64,000 nt of DNA. It comes from Trichomonas vaginalis G3 (lineage: Eukaryota; Parabasalia; Trichomonadida; Trichomonadidae). The notes beneath the pieces are model-generated. The model saw only the letters and a list, made by a program, of their open reading frames with translations. It was not told where the DNA came from and searched no databases. Below, piece after piece: positions 9,315 to 21,154 of this stretch (position 1 is the stretch's first letter; each line of letters begins with the position of its first letter). The stretch covers positions 22,921,411 through 22,985,410 of the forward strand of contig NC_067203.1 in assembly GCF_026262505.1 (NCBI RefSeq), read 5' to 3'. The position numbers were made by a program, and so were the translations under genes.

Positions 9315-11555
9315 ATGGCTGAAAATGGCGAGCCGCAAAAAACTCAGCCAGAAGAGCCACAACCGAAACAAGAGGAAGTAAAAGCGCAAGATTCGCCTGT
9401 CGAAAATGAAATGAAACAAGAAATTGTTCAACCAATTGCAATTCCAACAGAACAAAAACAAGATGATATAAATCCACCGCTTGTTGAACATTCTCCCCGG
9501 CCAAGCGTTGCTGAGCCGATAAAATCTCGACTAGGTTCTATAGTTTCTTTTTCACTACCTCCAAATCAAGATGGAAAACCACAGCCAATACTTATGGATG
9601 AACCAGAGCCAAGTGGAGAACCAAAACATATGGTTTCGCCTACAATGTCACCTGCCAACGAGACTAATTCAAAAGAAAAACAAGATAATCAACCAAAAAC
9701 TCAAGATAATTCAGTTGATCTTCTTAGAAGATCTTCATTTGATGCTATTCCATTCTCTATGCCTACAGATAACATTAAATTACTACTCTCTGAAGCATTT
9801 GAAATTTCAAAATCGCCCGAACCAGAACCAGCTCCACCACCAAAGCCTGAAACTGTTGAGGAACAGAAAGAAAAGCCAGAAGAAGTTGTTCATAATGTCA
9901 CTAGAGAAGAAAGCGCAGAAACTCTTCAACCTCCTTTATCAATTTCCCCAGAAATTCCTCCTGAAGAGTTTCATCCTGTTTCTCCACAATCTAATGAGAA
10001 CTCACACCTTGATGTGCCAGCCCAGCCTCCATGCGAGTCTGATGAATTAAAGAAATCAGCAAGATCAACATTTGAAGCTATTGCATTTTCAGATGATGAA
10101 GAGGAAGATATGGAAGAGGAGGAATTACACAACTACGCTGAAGCATCTAATCAAACAGAACTACCTGCCGAAGAAACAATTCATATTCCTCTTTCAATGC
10201 AAATATCTGAACCTCAGTTCCATATATTCAATGATGACGAAGATGATGATTCAAAGTCAGTTGAAATTCCAACACTCACAGAAGCAGTTGAAGAGAAACT
10301 TTACGGCGAAAAAGGAATAAAAATTACTAAAAAGTCTCGACAGAATTCAAATGCATCACAAAACTCAAATCACAGCATGCAACAAGACTCTGCACGAAGT
10401 CATAATTCTCAACAAGGCTCGTCAAGAAGTGTTAACTCTCAACAGGATTCTTCAAGAAGTGTTAACTCTCAAAGAAGTCAAAATTCTGGAAGAAATAATG
10501 CTGAAACTGAGCAAAATGAAGCTAAAACTAATAATAGACAACATCAGAGACCACATATTTCTCGTCTTCCACTTGAAAGACTTTCAAATATAAGCAGTGC
10601 TGCCTCAGAAGAAGCTGTTCAGGAATTTTCCCAAACAGGACGAATTCCAAATTCACCACATTCTCAACGTAGAGTTGCAAGTCGAATTTGCCAAGAGAGA
10701 GAAGCTGCCATTGCTAATCAAGATTACACAAAAGCTGCTGAATATGATGATCTTTCCCGTAAAATGACCGAAGCTGTTGATAAACAGAAAACAGAACAAT
10801 ACAGACATGAACAGCTCGATATTTTGCAAGAGAAATTAGAATCAGCAAGGAATGATCACAAAATGTTTCTTCAAGACTGGGATGACAAAATCAAAGATGC
10901 TGAACAAATAATGAAAGACAGAATTCTAGAGCTTGGAGAAAGACAACAACAAGAACTGGATGATTTTGAAGCTTTATGGAATAATGAAGATTTTTTGAGA
11001 AGATTTTCAAAACCATCACCATATTTATTGCAACTCAAAGCACAAGAAAGATCTATGGTAATGACTAAATTATTTGATAGAGCGAAAGAATATAAGAGAA
11101 TGGCTAAAGCTGTTGAAAAGAATGATACAGAACAGGCACAGAAAAGAGCAATGATTGAAATGAACTTCCAAAAGAAAACACTAATAGAAAAGCAAGATAA
11201 AGAATTGGAAGTTTTGCAAAAAAAGGTTACACAACAATTAGATGTTTTGAAAAGACAGAAAGATGTTGAAGAAGTACCATACATTGCAAGGGTTAAGAAA
11301 CTTGAACATCTATATGAAACAATGAAGAATCAGGGTCCAACAGCAAATAAGAATCAGATCCTGATACAAACCGGTTATAACACAAAAACTGCTCAAGAAA
11401 GAGAATTGCCTTCTGTTAGGGCAACTCAAAGAATTCTTTTATCACGTAAAGAAGGTATGGCACCAAAACTTACTATAAAGCCACTCGGCAAGGTTCTGGC
11501 GACCGAAAGGAAGAAGAGAACCATACGAATCAAATCTGCTACATCATTAAAGTAA
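9315..11555 (+). CDS. Acidic low-complexity and coiled-coil protein, 746 aa
   Basis: The start is the first ATG (9315). The N-terminal 440 residues are Pro/Glu/Gln/Ser-rich and probably disordered. A short motif recurs in them: SSFDAIPFS (about 140-148) and STFEAIAFS (about 251-259), with LGSIVSFS at about 74-81. A Ser/Gln repeat of the form SQQxSSRSVN lies near 365-390. Residues about 455-660 are heptad-rich coiled coil and open with REAAIANQDYTKAAEYDDL, which looks like a UVR/coiled-coil pair. The C-terminus is basic. The stop is in TAAA. The layout suits a cytoskeletal or scaffold protein, for example at the trichomonad axostyle or basal bodies, but that is inference. No enzymatic domain is visible. 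Confidence 0.8.
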   Translation: MAENGEPQKTQPEEPQPKQEEVKAQDSPVENEMKQEIVQPIAIPTEQKQDDINPPLVEHSPRPSVAEPIKSRLGSIVSFSLPPNQDGKPQPILMDEPEPSGEPKHMVSPTMSPANETNSKEKQDNQPKTQDNSVDLLRRSSFDAIPFSMPTDNIKLLLSEAFEISKSPEPEPAPPPKPETVEEQKEKPEEVVHNVTREESAETLQPPLSISPEIPPEEFHPVSPQSNENSHLDVPAQPPCESDELKKSARSTFEAIAFSDDEEEDMEEEELHNYAEASNQTELPAEETIHIPLSMQISEPQFHIFNDDEDDDSKSVEIPTLTEAVEEKLYGEKGIKITKKSRQNSNASQNSNHSMQQDSARSHNSQQGSSRSVNSQQDSSRSVNSQRSQNSGRNNAETEQNEAKTNNRQHQRPHISRLPLERLSNISSAASEEAVQEFSQTGRIPNSPHSQRRVASRICQEREAAIANQDYTKAAEYDDLSRKMTEAVDKQKTEQYRHEQLDILQEKLESARNDHKMFLQDWDDKIKDAEQIMKDRILELGERQQQELDDFEALWNNEDFLRRFSKPSPYLLQLKAQERSMVMTKLFDRAKEYKRMAKAVEKNDTEQAQKRAMIEMNFQKKTLIEKQDKELEVLQKKVTQQLDVLKRQKDVEEVPYIARVKKLEHLYETMKNQGPTANKNQILIQTGYNTKTAQERELPSVRATQRILLSRKEGMAPKLTIKPLGKVLATERKKRTIRIKSATSLK

Positions 11556-11757
11556 AAATATTTTGTTTGTTTTTTGATTTCTATGAAAAATTACTCCCCT
11601 TTTTATCTTACAGCAATGTTTTCACAAAATTGCATGAAGTTGTCAGCTTTGATAAATGGTATGTTGTTTGGAAATTACAAATCAATAGATGATCCATATG
11701 ATGATCTATATTGGTTATTGATTGCAATTGATCCTATAAAAATTGATTTGAGCGAAC

Positions 11758-11762
11758 TCATA
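11758..11762 (+). promoter_or_regulatory. Candidate initiator of the NAD kinase gene
   Basis: TCATA lies 22 bases upstream of the ATG at 11782 and fits the trichomonad initiator. Confidence 0.35.
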
Positions 11763-11781
11763 GAATTAGAATTTGACAGAA

Positions 11782-12753
11782 ATGAATCAACTTAGCTCGA
11801 TTGCTGGCCAAGTTGCAACCAAAGAGCGTGATGATTCTTCGTTTTTCCATCACAGAAGGAAACTTGTGAATCTTAACTGGGATTCTGAGCCTACAAAAGT
11901 TTCAATTTTCATTCAGCCCGGTATTCCCAATATCGAAGAAAATGTTGATATGCTCATAGACTTTTTGAAAGAATTCAAGATTAAATTCGAAGTAGACAAG
12001 TTTACAAACAGTGATTTTATTATCCTTGTTGGAACTGATGGTATTAATCTTACTGTTTCATCACTATTCCAAGACCGTGAAACACCGCCAATTCTTTCTC
12101 TTACACCGACCCGCAAAGGTTTTATCTCTGTTTTAGATTTCTGCCAATATAATCTTATCATCCCTCAAATTCTTCGTGATAATTGTTGGTTGCTTCCTAG
12201 ATGCAGATTAGTAGTTGATTACTATAGTCTTGAAGGACTCCAGCACTTTACTGTCTTAAATGACCTTGTCGTTAACAGAGATCATACATCTGGATCTCTG
12301 GCAATCAATTGCAGTTCATGTGGCTTCGGTTTTTCGCAAATTGTCGGTGATGGTGTCATCATTGCTACTCCAACTGGTTCAACTGCATATAACAAAGGCG
12401 CTGGTGGAGCTTTGGTACATCCTTTACTTCCTGTCTTCATGCTTACACCAATTGTTGCCCTCTCATTGAGTTGCCGTCCTATCTTATTCCCGCAATCTGC
12501 AGATCTTACCTTAGAATTAGATTACGATCACTCAAAAATGCAATCACATGTTGCATACCTAACTTTAGATGGCAGAGTACAAAGATTATTTAAGAAAGGT
12601 GAGAAATTAGTTGTTTCCATTTCCCCTCACTACTACAACTCAATTACGATGTCAAAGTCCATCGCAGAATGGCCTGTAAGACTTGCGGGACTCATGGGAT
12701 GGAGTGAAAGAAAGCATCAGAAGGCTTTGCCAGCTCAAAATTCTCCAAAATGA
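11782..12753 (+). CDS. NAD kinase (ATP-NAD kinase family)
   Basis: This 323-aa protein starts at the first ATG of the frame. The family phosphorylates NAD to NADP in the cytosol. The C-terminal half carries the hallmarks: GDGVIIATPTGSTAY (189-203), LSCRPI in the SSRP position (229-234) and LDGR (262-265). LNDLVV (159-164) stands where most members have NE. The nucleotide-binding GGDG motif reads VGTDGINL (83-90), so one glycine is Thr and the following Thr is Ile. The length is normal for the family. The N-terminal 35 residues are unique. The gene follows the coiled-coil gene on the same strand by 226 bp and probably has its own promoter. The family call is firm; full activity is less certain because of the altered motif. 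Confidence 0.85.
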   Translation: MNQLSSIAGQVATKERDDSSFFHHRRKLVNLNWDSEPTKVSIFIQPGIPNIEENVDMLIDFLKEFKIKFEVDKFTNSDFIILVGTDGINLTVSSLFQDRETPPILSLTPTRKGFISVLDFCQYNLIIPQILRDNCWLLPRCRLVVDYYSLEGLQHFTVLNDLVVNRDHTSGSLAINCSSCGFGFSQIVGDGVIIATPTGSTAYNKGAGGALVHPLLPVFMLTPIVALSLSCRPILFPQSADLTLELDYDHSKMQSHVAYLTLDGRVQRLFKKGEKLVVSISPHYYNSITMSKSIAEWPVRLAGLMGWSERKHQKALPAQNSPK

Positions 12754-13198
12754 TTTTTATGATCATTTTACATTTATTTATATTTGTCACGCTCATTATG
12801 TAATTGCATGTTTATAAATTTTTCATATATAGACTTTAAATTTAAATTTCAAATTTATTGAATTCGATCGATCACAAATATGAGCCTTCGTGCTGCTCAA
12901 GAATCTTTTATCAAGATAAATATATAAATAACAACTTGATTTGATATCAAGAGGTTATCAAATGATTATAATATCGTAACCACTCGGATTTGAAATAACT
13001 AATCTTTCTGTTTCATTCCAGATATCAATATTTTATAACAATGAGCTGTTTCAATTTTATATAAAATTTACAAATCAAACAATGAGAGTGAAAATAATGC
13101 AAATCAAAGTAAAAAAGTTATATAGTAAATATATATTATCAATTTTTTACAAAATATAAATCTATTTATTACAATTTGCATGGAGAAGATAAAGAAAT
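12754..13198. other. Convergent intergenic region
   Basis: AT-rich spacer between the 3' ends of the NAD kinase and cyclase genes. No gene was seen. Confidence 0.5.
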
Positions 13199-16100
13199 CT
13201 ACTGTTGAGTCATATTGAGGACCGAGTTTGGATCAACAAGGTATGTGAACATCTTTCCACCTTTAACTTCGATCTCTCCACGTTCCTTGATCTGGAATTG
13301 TGCACCATAAATGAATTCGTAAACTGGTCTAGATATGTGGACCTGCATTGGTACACCGTGGTGTTCCATTTCGTGTGCGATGTTGATAGCAGGGCCAAGG
13401 ATTTCGAATGTTGGTTTCTCTGTACCAATAACACCAGCGACGATTGGACCACCAGTGTTAATACCGACACGGATTCTCAAGTTTTCATTCTCGCGCTGGT
13501 CGATTTCGAGTAACTTGTTGATAGCAAGGCAACCGAAGTCGACAACTTCTCTTGCATGGACTTGTGGCTGATTTACTTCATCGAAAATGCCACCAGCAGC
13601 CATGTAACAGTCACCGATGCATTTGATCTTTGTCATTATCTTGTGAGCGTTTGTGATTGCATCCATTTCCTTGAATACAATGTTCAACATTCTCATGACA
13701 TACTGAGCATCATGAGAACCACACCATGGAGTGAATTCGACGACATCGAAGAAGAGAACTGTAACTGATTGAACAGAGAAGGAAATGTTCTTTTCACCAG
13801 CCTGTACACGAGGAACTAATGATGCAGGAAGGATAGATGCGAGCATTGTATCAGACTTCTTCTTTTCTTCATCAATAAGCATTTCGTGAAGGATGTTCTG
13901 TGTCTTGTCACGGCCAGAGAGAATCTTTGTGCCTGAAACAATGACTGGTGTCCATTCCATGAAAACGGTGTTTCCATCCTTCTCGAACTTTGTGTCTGTG
14001 ATTTGTGTGACAACACTCTCAAGTTTTCCGCGGACTTCGAATCTTTCTGGATTGAAGAATTCCATGACAGTCTTTCCAACTAAATCATCTGCTCTAACAC
14101 CGAATGTTTCTTCAAGAGCTGTGTTGACTTGGACAACTTTGTGTGAGTCATCATCCTGAATAACAATGATGCAATTGTTAAGTTTGTTCATGACATCATT
14201 TGAGTATGCGAGGTGCTTTGCAGACTGGTCGCCATCTTTGTTTGAATAGTCACCAGCGAGCATGTCCATGATCTTCTTGTTAGAGACAATGATCTTTGGT
14301 GGGCAGAAAAGCAAGAGATGGAGTGTGAATCTGAGCATGTCATCTTCTGTCCTGTTGATGTATAAAGCAATGATTGTGAAAATCAATGGAATGATGATGA
14401 AGATGATACCGAGATATGTAACTTGCTTTGACTGCTTGTTAATATCTTCTTGGATCATGTTGACAAGTCTGTTGCCTGCACGGTAGAAGAAGGCTTCATA
14501 TAACTCAATAGGGCCGATCTGCCAGAGTGTATCAATGCCATCTTCACGTGGTGTTGGATAAATTCTTTCATCTGGTTCAACATTAAGATTTGAGTATATC
14601 TTCTTTAACAAAGCTGTTGTGAGGTACATTTGTGAGGCAATCTGGAAGCAGTGAGCTGAGTGTGGAACTGTCTCAGGTGGTTCGAGTTTGTCTGTGCAAG
14701 CAGTGAGCTTTGAAGCATCGTTGAGTGTCTCTGTCATACCAATGAAAGGAACTTCGCCAGCAGCTGGGTAACCAAGTCTAATCTTGTGGAAGTAGTCGAT
14801 CTGCTTTGGAATATAAATGCCAATGTACTTGATTTCATCTTCAGGATTGACAATTGTGCCCCAGAAAACTTCTGGGTTATATGTCTGGAGAATGATCTTG
14901 AAAATGCGTCCCATAACTTCATTGTGTTGGAAGCGTTGAGGAATCTGATGATTGTCAAGTAGTAACCAATAGATGCGCAGACAGCAATGATGAAGAAGCA
15001 GAACTGATTCTTCTGAGCGTTTGTAGCCTGTGAAGTACCATCGGAAATTGTGGAGAAGAGTTTCATGATTGATTCTTCCTGGCGAGACATTTCATCTTCA
15101 TGGCGCTGTTGCTCTGTTTGTTCTGCGTTAGATGTATCATTCTTCTTGACATGGTTGAATGATGCTGAAACTGTTGAAATGACTGTCTTAGGAATTGTTG
15201 AGAAGATGCCCATGATGTCCATGTTGTTCTTTCTCAATTTCTTGATCTGAACATTGAACAAAATGATGTAGCCAAAGCAGCAAAGAATGATAAGAACAAT
15301 CATCAATGATAAGAAGATCTTTTTATCTCTGGCATTGATATTGAGAATATATTCATTGACAATATCTAATGCCTTGCTCATTGCTTGTGTTGGAACAATG
15401 TTGTTGTTTCTGCATGTAAGTGCATCTGTTCCTCTTGCAATATCTGGTGACATCTCACCAATTTCTGCGAGTTTTCCAACGTGCAAAGAAACCATAATTG
15501 CGATCTGATCTGTTGAAGCATTGAAGTTCGTTGTTTGATTATAAGCAAGGAAGTAACTGAAATTGAGATTTGAAGTGAACAATGTTGTTCTGGCTCTCTC
15601 AATAAAGCTGTTTCCTGCTTTATAACTTCTGATCTTTGACATCAATTCGTTGGCATATGAAACTTGACTTGCAAGGTAATATATGATCATGTTTGTCTCT
15701 GTGTATCCACCGAACGCTGTCATAGGGAATCCTTTTTCTAGTTGATTCTTTTGCATGATCTTTTCACCTATTCTTTCATCATACATCTCTTCAAGAATGT
15801 ACTTTCCGGCCATTGATGCCATGACGTTGATTAAGTTTCTGAGATAAGAAATACCATTGAGGAAAGTAAGTGGTTCTTGGAGATCGATGATATACTTAGG
15901 GAAGTAGATCATGATTGCAATAATAGGAACAGCAACGAAAATAACGAACATAGCGATAGTTGACCAATACATGAAAACAATTGCAGGAACTTTGTGTTTC
16001 TTAACTTGGTTATTAAGAACATCGATAAGTTCGATATCTGGGTTATCTTCAATTGGTTCATCAACAGCTTCACCTTCCATTTCATCTGTAACAGAGTATT

Positions 16101-17825
16101 TCATGTCTTCTTTGTTGAGTGAGTGTGCAGGAATGTTAGGGAAGATACCCATAGCAAGATCGTGAATGACATCTGGTTTGACTTTCTGTCCCATCTGGAG
16201 TTTTCTGATGTTTTCTGACCATTCCTTGAATTCTGCACCATCGGCGTGAATTTCAAGACAGTACTTAGCATATTGGCGTGCAACGAATCTGTTGTTTGAG
16301 TGAAGCATCATCATGTTATTGATATCGACTTCGCACTCTTTGATTGTTTTCATGGCGGATTTGATGGACTTGTTCATTTCAAGTAAGTTGTTCTGAAGAA
16401 TTAAGTCCCAAATGTTACGAATTCTGTTCTTGGCTTTGTTGATGACCTTCTGGAACTTGGAAATCTTGCTCTTGATACGTGGTGTATAGTTTGTTTCACG
16501 TGTCTGAATGATTGTAGCAATGTTTGAAACAATAATGTCACGATACATTTTATTCGCTTTGATATTTGCGATATTTTGTACGATGTACATGAGCTGGTCT
16601 GTATGTTCTGGATAGATTGAGATGAATTTGGCATATGAGGACCATGGAGAAAGCTGATCTGGCCATTCATCGATTGATGCTTTGAAAATTGAGAAGCTCA
16701 AGCATGCTGGATGGCAGTAAGTGAAGCCAGTGCCTGTAGCTCTTCTGATCTTACGCATTGATCCGAAGATCTTGATGTCTTTTGTCTCATCGAACATATC
16801 CAATTTGGCAAGTTCTTTCTTTTCGAGTAATCTCATGAAAACGTATGTAAGGATGAAGACAACAATGCCGCAAGATATGTAAAGAACGAAGTAAATTGGC
16901 CCCATGGCTTGCCAGAGAGAATTGGATATAAGTTGGCCAAAATAACAATCATACTCAAAATAGAGCCACCCATAACCATGCAGAGATATGTGAACTTAAC
17001 AGATGTTGAACAATTGAAGCAAGTTGAGCATGCATAAGCGTAAATGAAAATTGTAAGTACAGATAAGACGGCTGTTGCATTTTTGCTTGTATAAGTGGTA
17101 AGAGCAGTGAAGAATGTGACGCCTGTTGTGCAACCCATAAGCTTAATCTGTGCCATACCATCTGCAGCGAAGAATGATGACGGACGGAAAACAAGTGTAA
17201 GCGCGAATGAAGCAACCAATGACCAGAAATAAAGGGCAAGTGCAGCTATTGTAGAAATGATTGCCACTATACCAATAGCAGTTACTTTCAGCTCATTTGT
17301 AAAGTATGCAGATATAAGCTGGCCTGTAAATTGCGCTGAGACTGGAATGAAGTAGAGTGGGCCGAAGATCATGAAGAAGTTCAAAATGTACATTGATAGC
17401 TTTGGAAGATTGGTCGTTTTATGGTAAATCATAGCTGTCACAATTAAATAAGCACCGAAAGCGATAAGAATGCAGTTAATAATAAGGGCAATAGTGTCTT
17501 CATTACCAAAACGAACTTGTACTGGTATAACGTGATATTCAATGCTTAAAATACTCATTGCGGAGTAGGTCAATGTACCTTCTTGGAAAATTCTTCGGTT
17601 GGGAGCCATCATTGCAGCACCGAGTAGTTGAAAGAATCTTAAGTATGTAACAATTTCGTAAAAACTAGGAGTTTTTGGTGCGTAATTATCGAAATAATTA
17701 AACATTGCAATTAATGCATCTGAAGCTTGTTTTGTAATTGGAACCTCGATTAACCCTTCAAGTCTTGAACTCATTGACTGGCTTATATCAATTTTCGCTG
17801 ACGAGGAGGTCCCAGTACTCTCCAT
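13199..17825 (-). CDS. Receptor-type adenylyl cyclase with PAS domain, frame broken twice
   Basis: About 1,540 codons in three overlapping frames on the minus strand read as one protein. The N-terminal third (17825 to about 16880) has many membrane segments. The middle (to about 14900) has long helices and further membrane segments, including one rich in I and V before KKLRKN. The last part holds a membrane segment, a PAS domain (CIIVIQ onward) and a class III cyclase domain. That domain shows FFDVVEFT with the first metal Asp, KCIGDCYMA with the second Asp and the adenine-selecting Lys, and VGINTGGP. Two single-base frame changes, near 16900 in a G-run and near 14915, interrupt it. Sequencing error or recent loss are both possible, because both flanks stay conserved in style. 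NIAHE replaces the usual NxxxR. Trichomonads have a large family of this architecture, thought to make cAMP from membrane signals. Confidence 0.75.
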
Positions 17826-18420
17826 CAGTTAAAATAATATATTTGAAATAGCACACACAAAAATTGAAAAGTCATTTAAAAAAGACAAAGTATACTGCAT
17901 TATGAGTTAGCAATTTATATCAATAAAAATTTTGTATTGTAGCAATTAACGTTTTTTTGTAAGAATAACCAAAAGTAAGAAAAATTGAATAAAACAATCT
18001 TGTCAGTTTGAATGATTCGTAAAATGGTAGCCAGTAAAGAGACTGAGGGTCTGGATTAATTGAGAATTGAATTTTCACAATTTATCGAAAAGCTATTGAT
18101 ATTAGTATACTATCCAATAAATGAAAAATTATAATGATAGTTCGGTAATTAAATGTTATTGAATTGGATTTTGAAAAAATATTGAATATTAGTTTAATTC
18201 ACAAAAATTGGATATTTGAATTAAAAGAGAAATTAACATTTAACATCATACTGCAACAAGAAAAAAAATAAGAGATTAGAAAATATACCAGTTTTGTGAG
18301 TGGTCTATTCAAAATAAATAGCCAGTATGCAAAAAAAAATTGATAAGAAGGATTAAAATTAAGCGCAAGCGTTAATATTCATTCAATAAGAATCACTTTT
18401 TTGTTTAGTATTTTCAATTA
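17826..18420. other. Intergenic upstream of the cyclase gene
   Basis: AT-rich. It should contain the cyclase promoter, but no convincing initiator was seen near the ATG. It ends with the TA target site of the next element. Confidence 0.45.
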
Positions 18421-19691
18421 CCCAGATTTTCCTTACTTTTACCACTCCCCATGTAATTTCTGGGGAAAACGATAATTCATTTTTTTTATGGATGAATAGA
18501 TCGTTTTCCTAGAAAGGACCTCATATCTCTGGCTAAAAAGAGTGTCAGATCCTAAATAGATTATTGATCTAGTGTACAAATCCAATAAAAAGCCTATTTT
18601 TTTGGCTTTTTTGGTGCTCATTTTTTCGAAGATCTACATGAATATGGGGAAACCATCGGATTTTTTTGGTTAACCCACATCTTCATGTAGTCTGGACTAT
18701 CTTTCCTCGAAGGACCTCTTTACGGGTGTAAAAACTCATAAAGTTCTCAAAAGATTCATTCTCGATCTCCATGCTGAAAGAATTTACAATAAAAAAGAGA
18801 TCTACGCATCAAACTACAGCCATAAATGAACTGAACCCCTAAAGCTCAGCTCTTAGTTTATCAAAAACGTCGAAATCCTTCTCATTGCAATCAAATTTTC
18901 TCAATAACTCATAAGAAAAATCGAATTTTGATTAAGCCGATGTTATAGGTATCACAAATACTACAAACTTGAGCAATATCGAAATTGCCAGCAAAAGTTT
19001 GAAATTGCATTGCTCATATTTGTTTTGTAAACTAAAAATCTGCTTATATTATTCATTAATTTTTTATATATTATTCATATACTTTAATAAAATCAATACT
19101 ATTTCACCTTAAAAATGAATTTCATAAGTCAATATTATTTTTTTGAAAATGTATCAATTTTCGATTAAAACAACATGAGAATAAAATTTACGCAAAATTA
19201 TTTTAAAAAATGGTTTTAAAAATTTACAATTGATTAAGAATAAGAGTGCAAGAAGTTTTGAAGTTTAATTTTAAGAAAAAAAATTCGGATACTATTCATG
19301 GATCTAAGTAATCTGATATTTGAGTATCGGCACTATGCATAAAACATATATTTATAGTTTTTTTGGATTTTTATGATTTTAAATATATTCAAATTTGGCA
19401 ATCCAATAGATTTTTAAAAAATAGGTAAATAAAAATAGATTACATATGCAGCAGATTTAGAACATGAAACAAATCTTATAGTGACCCAAAAAAAAATTCA
19501 TGATCCAAAAAAGAAAAAAATTGGCTAAATGGGAATCAAACCTTGGCATAATGAATCGTTATGTAGGATATTTGAACTACACTACACCGGCAGTTCGAAA
19601 AATGCCCTTGGTGGTTCTATTTAATAGCTACTCCCAACGATAGGCGGTGTCCCCAGCTTTAGAGGGGTGGTAAAAGTAAGGAAAATCTGGG
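18421..19691. mobile_element. Non-autonomous DNA element with 25-bp terminal inverted repeats
   Basis: The left end begins CCCAGATTTTCCTTACTT at 18421 and the right end is its exact reverse complement, with 25 bp matching perfectly (18421-18445 and 19667-19691). TA lies directly outside each end (18419-18420 and 19692-19693). No long transposase frame remains; one 60-codon frame (18439-18621, minus) reads outward and is unassigned. A hairpin with arms CTACATGAA near 18636 and 18683 lies inside. A degenerate tRNA-like stretch lies at about 19525-19600 on the minus strand. The TA suggests Tc1/mariner-type insertion. The family is unknown. Confidence 0.65.
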
Positions 19692-21140
19692 TATTTCAAA
19701 GAATAGAAGAAATTGATGTAAAGAATTGAATAAATGAACGGTTGAAATAGTACTATTTTCATTTGATAATTTTAAGATTATTAATTAATTTTGATTAATA
19801 TAATATTCTTTCAATTTTTGTCAAGTATTCAAATTCTCGATAACTTTATCAATAATATTTTCTTAACCGATCTCATATAGTAATTTGGTTAATCTTTTCA
19901 ATTCTTTTTCAATGCACTAATCACAAAAGTTTGTTTTCAATTGAAAAATAGCTTTTTCAACGAAAAATATGATAGAAATGCTTCTGGGAATTAGGTGCTA
20001 TCAATGAATTACTAAAATATTATAAACTTATTCAATTTTATCTTGCCGAATTGATGTTTCCAAAGTAGCTTACAAAAATATGCAGATATGCTTATTGAAT
20101 AGTTTCAAGTATAACTAGACACCTTAAATAGTATGCATTCAATAGCTTTTCAATACTATCAAAAATTTCTTTTTATTCTACTAAAAATAAAGTTGATCAG
20201 AACTGCATTGTTTGTTGGTAACATTCAGCAAGTTAAATTTCGAGAAAAATACTCTCTTCTCTTCTTCTAAATCACGTCCATTATTCAAAACCTTTTTTCA
20301 AATTTTTTATCAACAAATCTATACGACATTAGTCTAGTTAATACAATTTTCCTTTTCTTGAATTAAATCGAGTAAGTAATTTATGAATTTCACGTATTTT
20401 GAGCAATTAAAATCTTCTATGAATCATTATAAATGAGTTTTATAGCTGAAATTAAAGTTCTGAACTATTAATTATTTCTAACATTTGATATACGCATAAA
20501 TCTTGCAATCGTATAACAATCTCAATTGTTTACGATTTCAAATGCTAAAATATTTCAAATTTTCCTATGAACTCTATTATCATATTGATTTGATTCACGA
20601 GAACCAAATAAGTTCATTCACTGATTTAATAGTGGTATCAGATCTGGCCTATTGTGACATTTGTTTTGTACACTCATATCAGGATATTTGTGCTATATAC
20701 TCATTAGTGAAAAAGATAAAATTTGAAACATTCATATTACTAGTATATGTTCTCATTTCATAACCCCTAAATCGGTAATTTACACGTAAGCTAATCTATC
20801 TTTCATTACCTAACTGTATTGAATTTGTCACATATTCCAGAAAGGAATGGAAATTCAAATAATTTTGATAAAATCTTAGAAAATAATAGGTGTATGCTAT
20901 CTTGAAAATGTCATCGGTTGGGGATCATGATTTACGATTAAGTATTTCAATTTTTGAGAGCTTTCAAAAATATTATTTTAAAATAGCGTGTATTTTATGG
21001 ATGTGATGAAAATAATTTTCAGGCTGAATTGAATTTTACCTCAAATTTTCTGTGAAATTTGGATTTTATTTATTTATATTCTACTTCATAAGGATATTAT
21101 TATTTTTGATTGTTATGCAAAATCAAATTTACAATAATCG
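19692..21140. other. Intergenic upstream of PP2A gene, no gene seen
   Basis: 1.4 kb of AT-rich sequence. A frame near 20540-20763 (plus) has no supporting feature, and I do not treat it as a gene. Confidence 0.5.
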
Positions 21141-21151
21141 TCACTTTCATT
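21141..21151 (+). promoter_or_regulatory. Tandem initiator motifs of the phosphatase gene
   Basis: TCACT (21141-21145) and TCATT (21147-21151) both fit the trichomonad initiator and lie just before the ATG at 21155. They would give very short leaders and they argue for the shorter start. Confidence 0.55.
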
Positions 21152-21154
21152 AAG

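Noticed and set aside
11583-11795. Short ATG frame overlapping the NAD kinase start
   Set aside because: 70 codons with no recognisable domain, overlapping the next gene in another frame. It is more likely spacer.
19525-19600. Functional tRNA gene on the minus strand
   Set aside because: The T stem and acceptor do not pair and the base before the anticodon is not T. Kept only as a tRNA-like relic.
20542-20763. Open frame upstream of the phosphatase
   Set aside because: AT-driven hydrophobic composition, no initiator and no family resemblance.
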